The notes beneath the pieces were generated by a model, which was not told the DNA's origin, did not search any database, and saw only the letters and a list, made by a program, of their open reading frames with translations. Source: Bacillota bacterium (GTDB lineage Bacteria; Bacillota; Clostridia; Acetivibrionales; DSM-2933). Taken from it: DNA of 6,523 bases. How positions within the stretch are numbered: the first letter of the stretch is position 1; each line of letters opens with the position of its first letter. A program made the translations under genes and the position numbers. Below are positions 6,165 through 6,523 of the stretch, piece by piece. The DNA lies in NCBI GenBank assembly GCA_023441845.1, contig JAEZNF010000094.1, forward strand, positions 1-6,523, given 5' to 3'.

Positions 6165-6523
6165 TGGTGTCAGCTTCGCATTAATACTTGTTGTAGTTCT
6201 GGCCCTTGCTTTTGACTTTATAAACGGATTTCATGACACGGCAAATACCGTAGCAACTACTATTTCGACTCGTGTGCTTACGCCAGGTATTGCTATTTTT
6301 ATGTCGGCAGTGTGTAACTTTCTCGGTGCCTTCTTCAATCAAAAAGTTGCAGGGACGGTAGCACACGATCTTGTAGACAATACATTAATAGATACTAATG
6401 TTATTATTTGCGCGTTGATTTCATCAATATTCTGGAATTTGCTTACATGGTATCTTGCTATTCCCAGCAGCTCTTCCCATGCGCTTTTCGGCAGTTTAAT
6501 CGGTGCATCCATAGCATATACTT
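6157..6523 (+). CDS. pit: PiT-family inorganic phosphate transporter (copy 2), 5' part
   Basis: The first 122 codons of a second PiT permease run off the right edge of the window. The protein is about 93% identical to the same part of the first pit (113 of 122 residues by my count). Differences include I5V, T8A, V18A, S44G, K70H, M77L, A90S, L92F and T118S. The signature GFHDTANTVATTI (24-36) and the PSSSSHALFGSLIGA segment (103-117) are intact. The start codon lies within the end of the upstream DUF47 gene in the same ATGCTTGA overlap, with AAGGGG at 6139-6144 as the probable ribosome site. Whether the rest of the gene is intact cannot be seen. None of the substitutions touches a signature residue, so it is probably functional. 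Confidence 0.92.
   Translation, partial: MLDGVSFALILVVVLALAFDFINGFHDTANTVATTISTRVLTPGIAIFMSAVCNFLGAFFNQKVAGTVAHDLVDNTLIDTNVIICALISSIFWNLLTWYLAIPSSSSHALFGSLIGASIAYT

Larger units (their letters stand above)
5541..6523 (+). repeat. Tandem operon duplication, unit B (cut by window edge)
   Basis: This is the direct repeat of 3654-4636 in the same orientation, 1887 bp downstream, continuing past the window. The gene order, the 8-bp gene overlap and the internal AAGGGG site for pit are all preserved. The upstream control region is unrelated to that of unit A. Confidence 0.9.

Noticed and set aside
3654..6523. Tandem duplication as an assembly artefact
   Set aside because: The copies differ at many silent and amino-acid positions and have different upstream regions, so they cannot be one locus assembled twice.

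Overview
The window looks like chromosomal DNA of a low-G+C Firmicute, most likely a clostridium in the broad Ruminiclostridium/Acetivibrio sense. The evidence is AT-rich codon use and very AT-rich intergenic DNA, strong AGGAGG-like ribosome binding sites, Gram-positive LexA/DinR-type and PhoP-type operators, and protein sequences with a clostridial flavour. The genus is a guess from style. All recognised genes read on the plus strand.

Layout. (1) Positions 1-153 hold the C-terminal tail of a CPBP-family (Abi/CAAX-like) membrane protease. (2) A short control region follows. It carries two abutting LexA-like boxes (158-171 and 171-184), the second overlapping the -35 element of a good sigma-A promoter. 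(3) uvrA (252-3080) is complete and encodes the excision-repair damage sensor UvrA with all expected ATPase and zinc motifs. (4) A 573-bp non-coding gap (3081-3653) contains a probable uvrA terminator, an isolated perfect 12-bp hairpin, an AT-rich stretch with nothing recognisable, three exact 11-bp-phased TGTTAA (TTAACA) repeats resembling a PhoP box, and a promoter. (5) A two-gene operon follows: a DUF47/PhoU-like protein (3654-4277) overlapping by 8 bp a PiT-family phosphate permease (4270-5277), closed by a strong intrinsic terminator (5341-5389). (6) The same two-gene operon then appears again in tandem: DUF47 (5541-6164) and the first 122 codons of a second pit (6157 to the window edge).

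How it works together. uvrA reads as an SOS-controlled DNA repair unit. The rest is inorganic phosphate uptake. A DUF47 protein paired with a PiT transporter is a known arrangement (ykaA-pit in Bacillus subtilis, orfA-pit in Sinorhizobium meliloti). The unusual part is that the operon is duplicated with no indels in the comparable coding sequence, yet the two copies have unrelated upstream regions. The first has an apparent Pho box and the second has none that I can see. This suggests two paralogous low-affinity phosphate systems under different control. I see no mobile element, CRISPR array, tRNA or rRNA, and no convincing evidence of a wholly new system.
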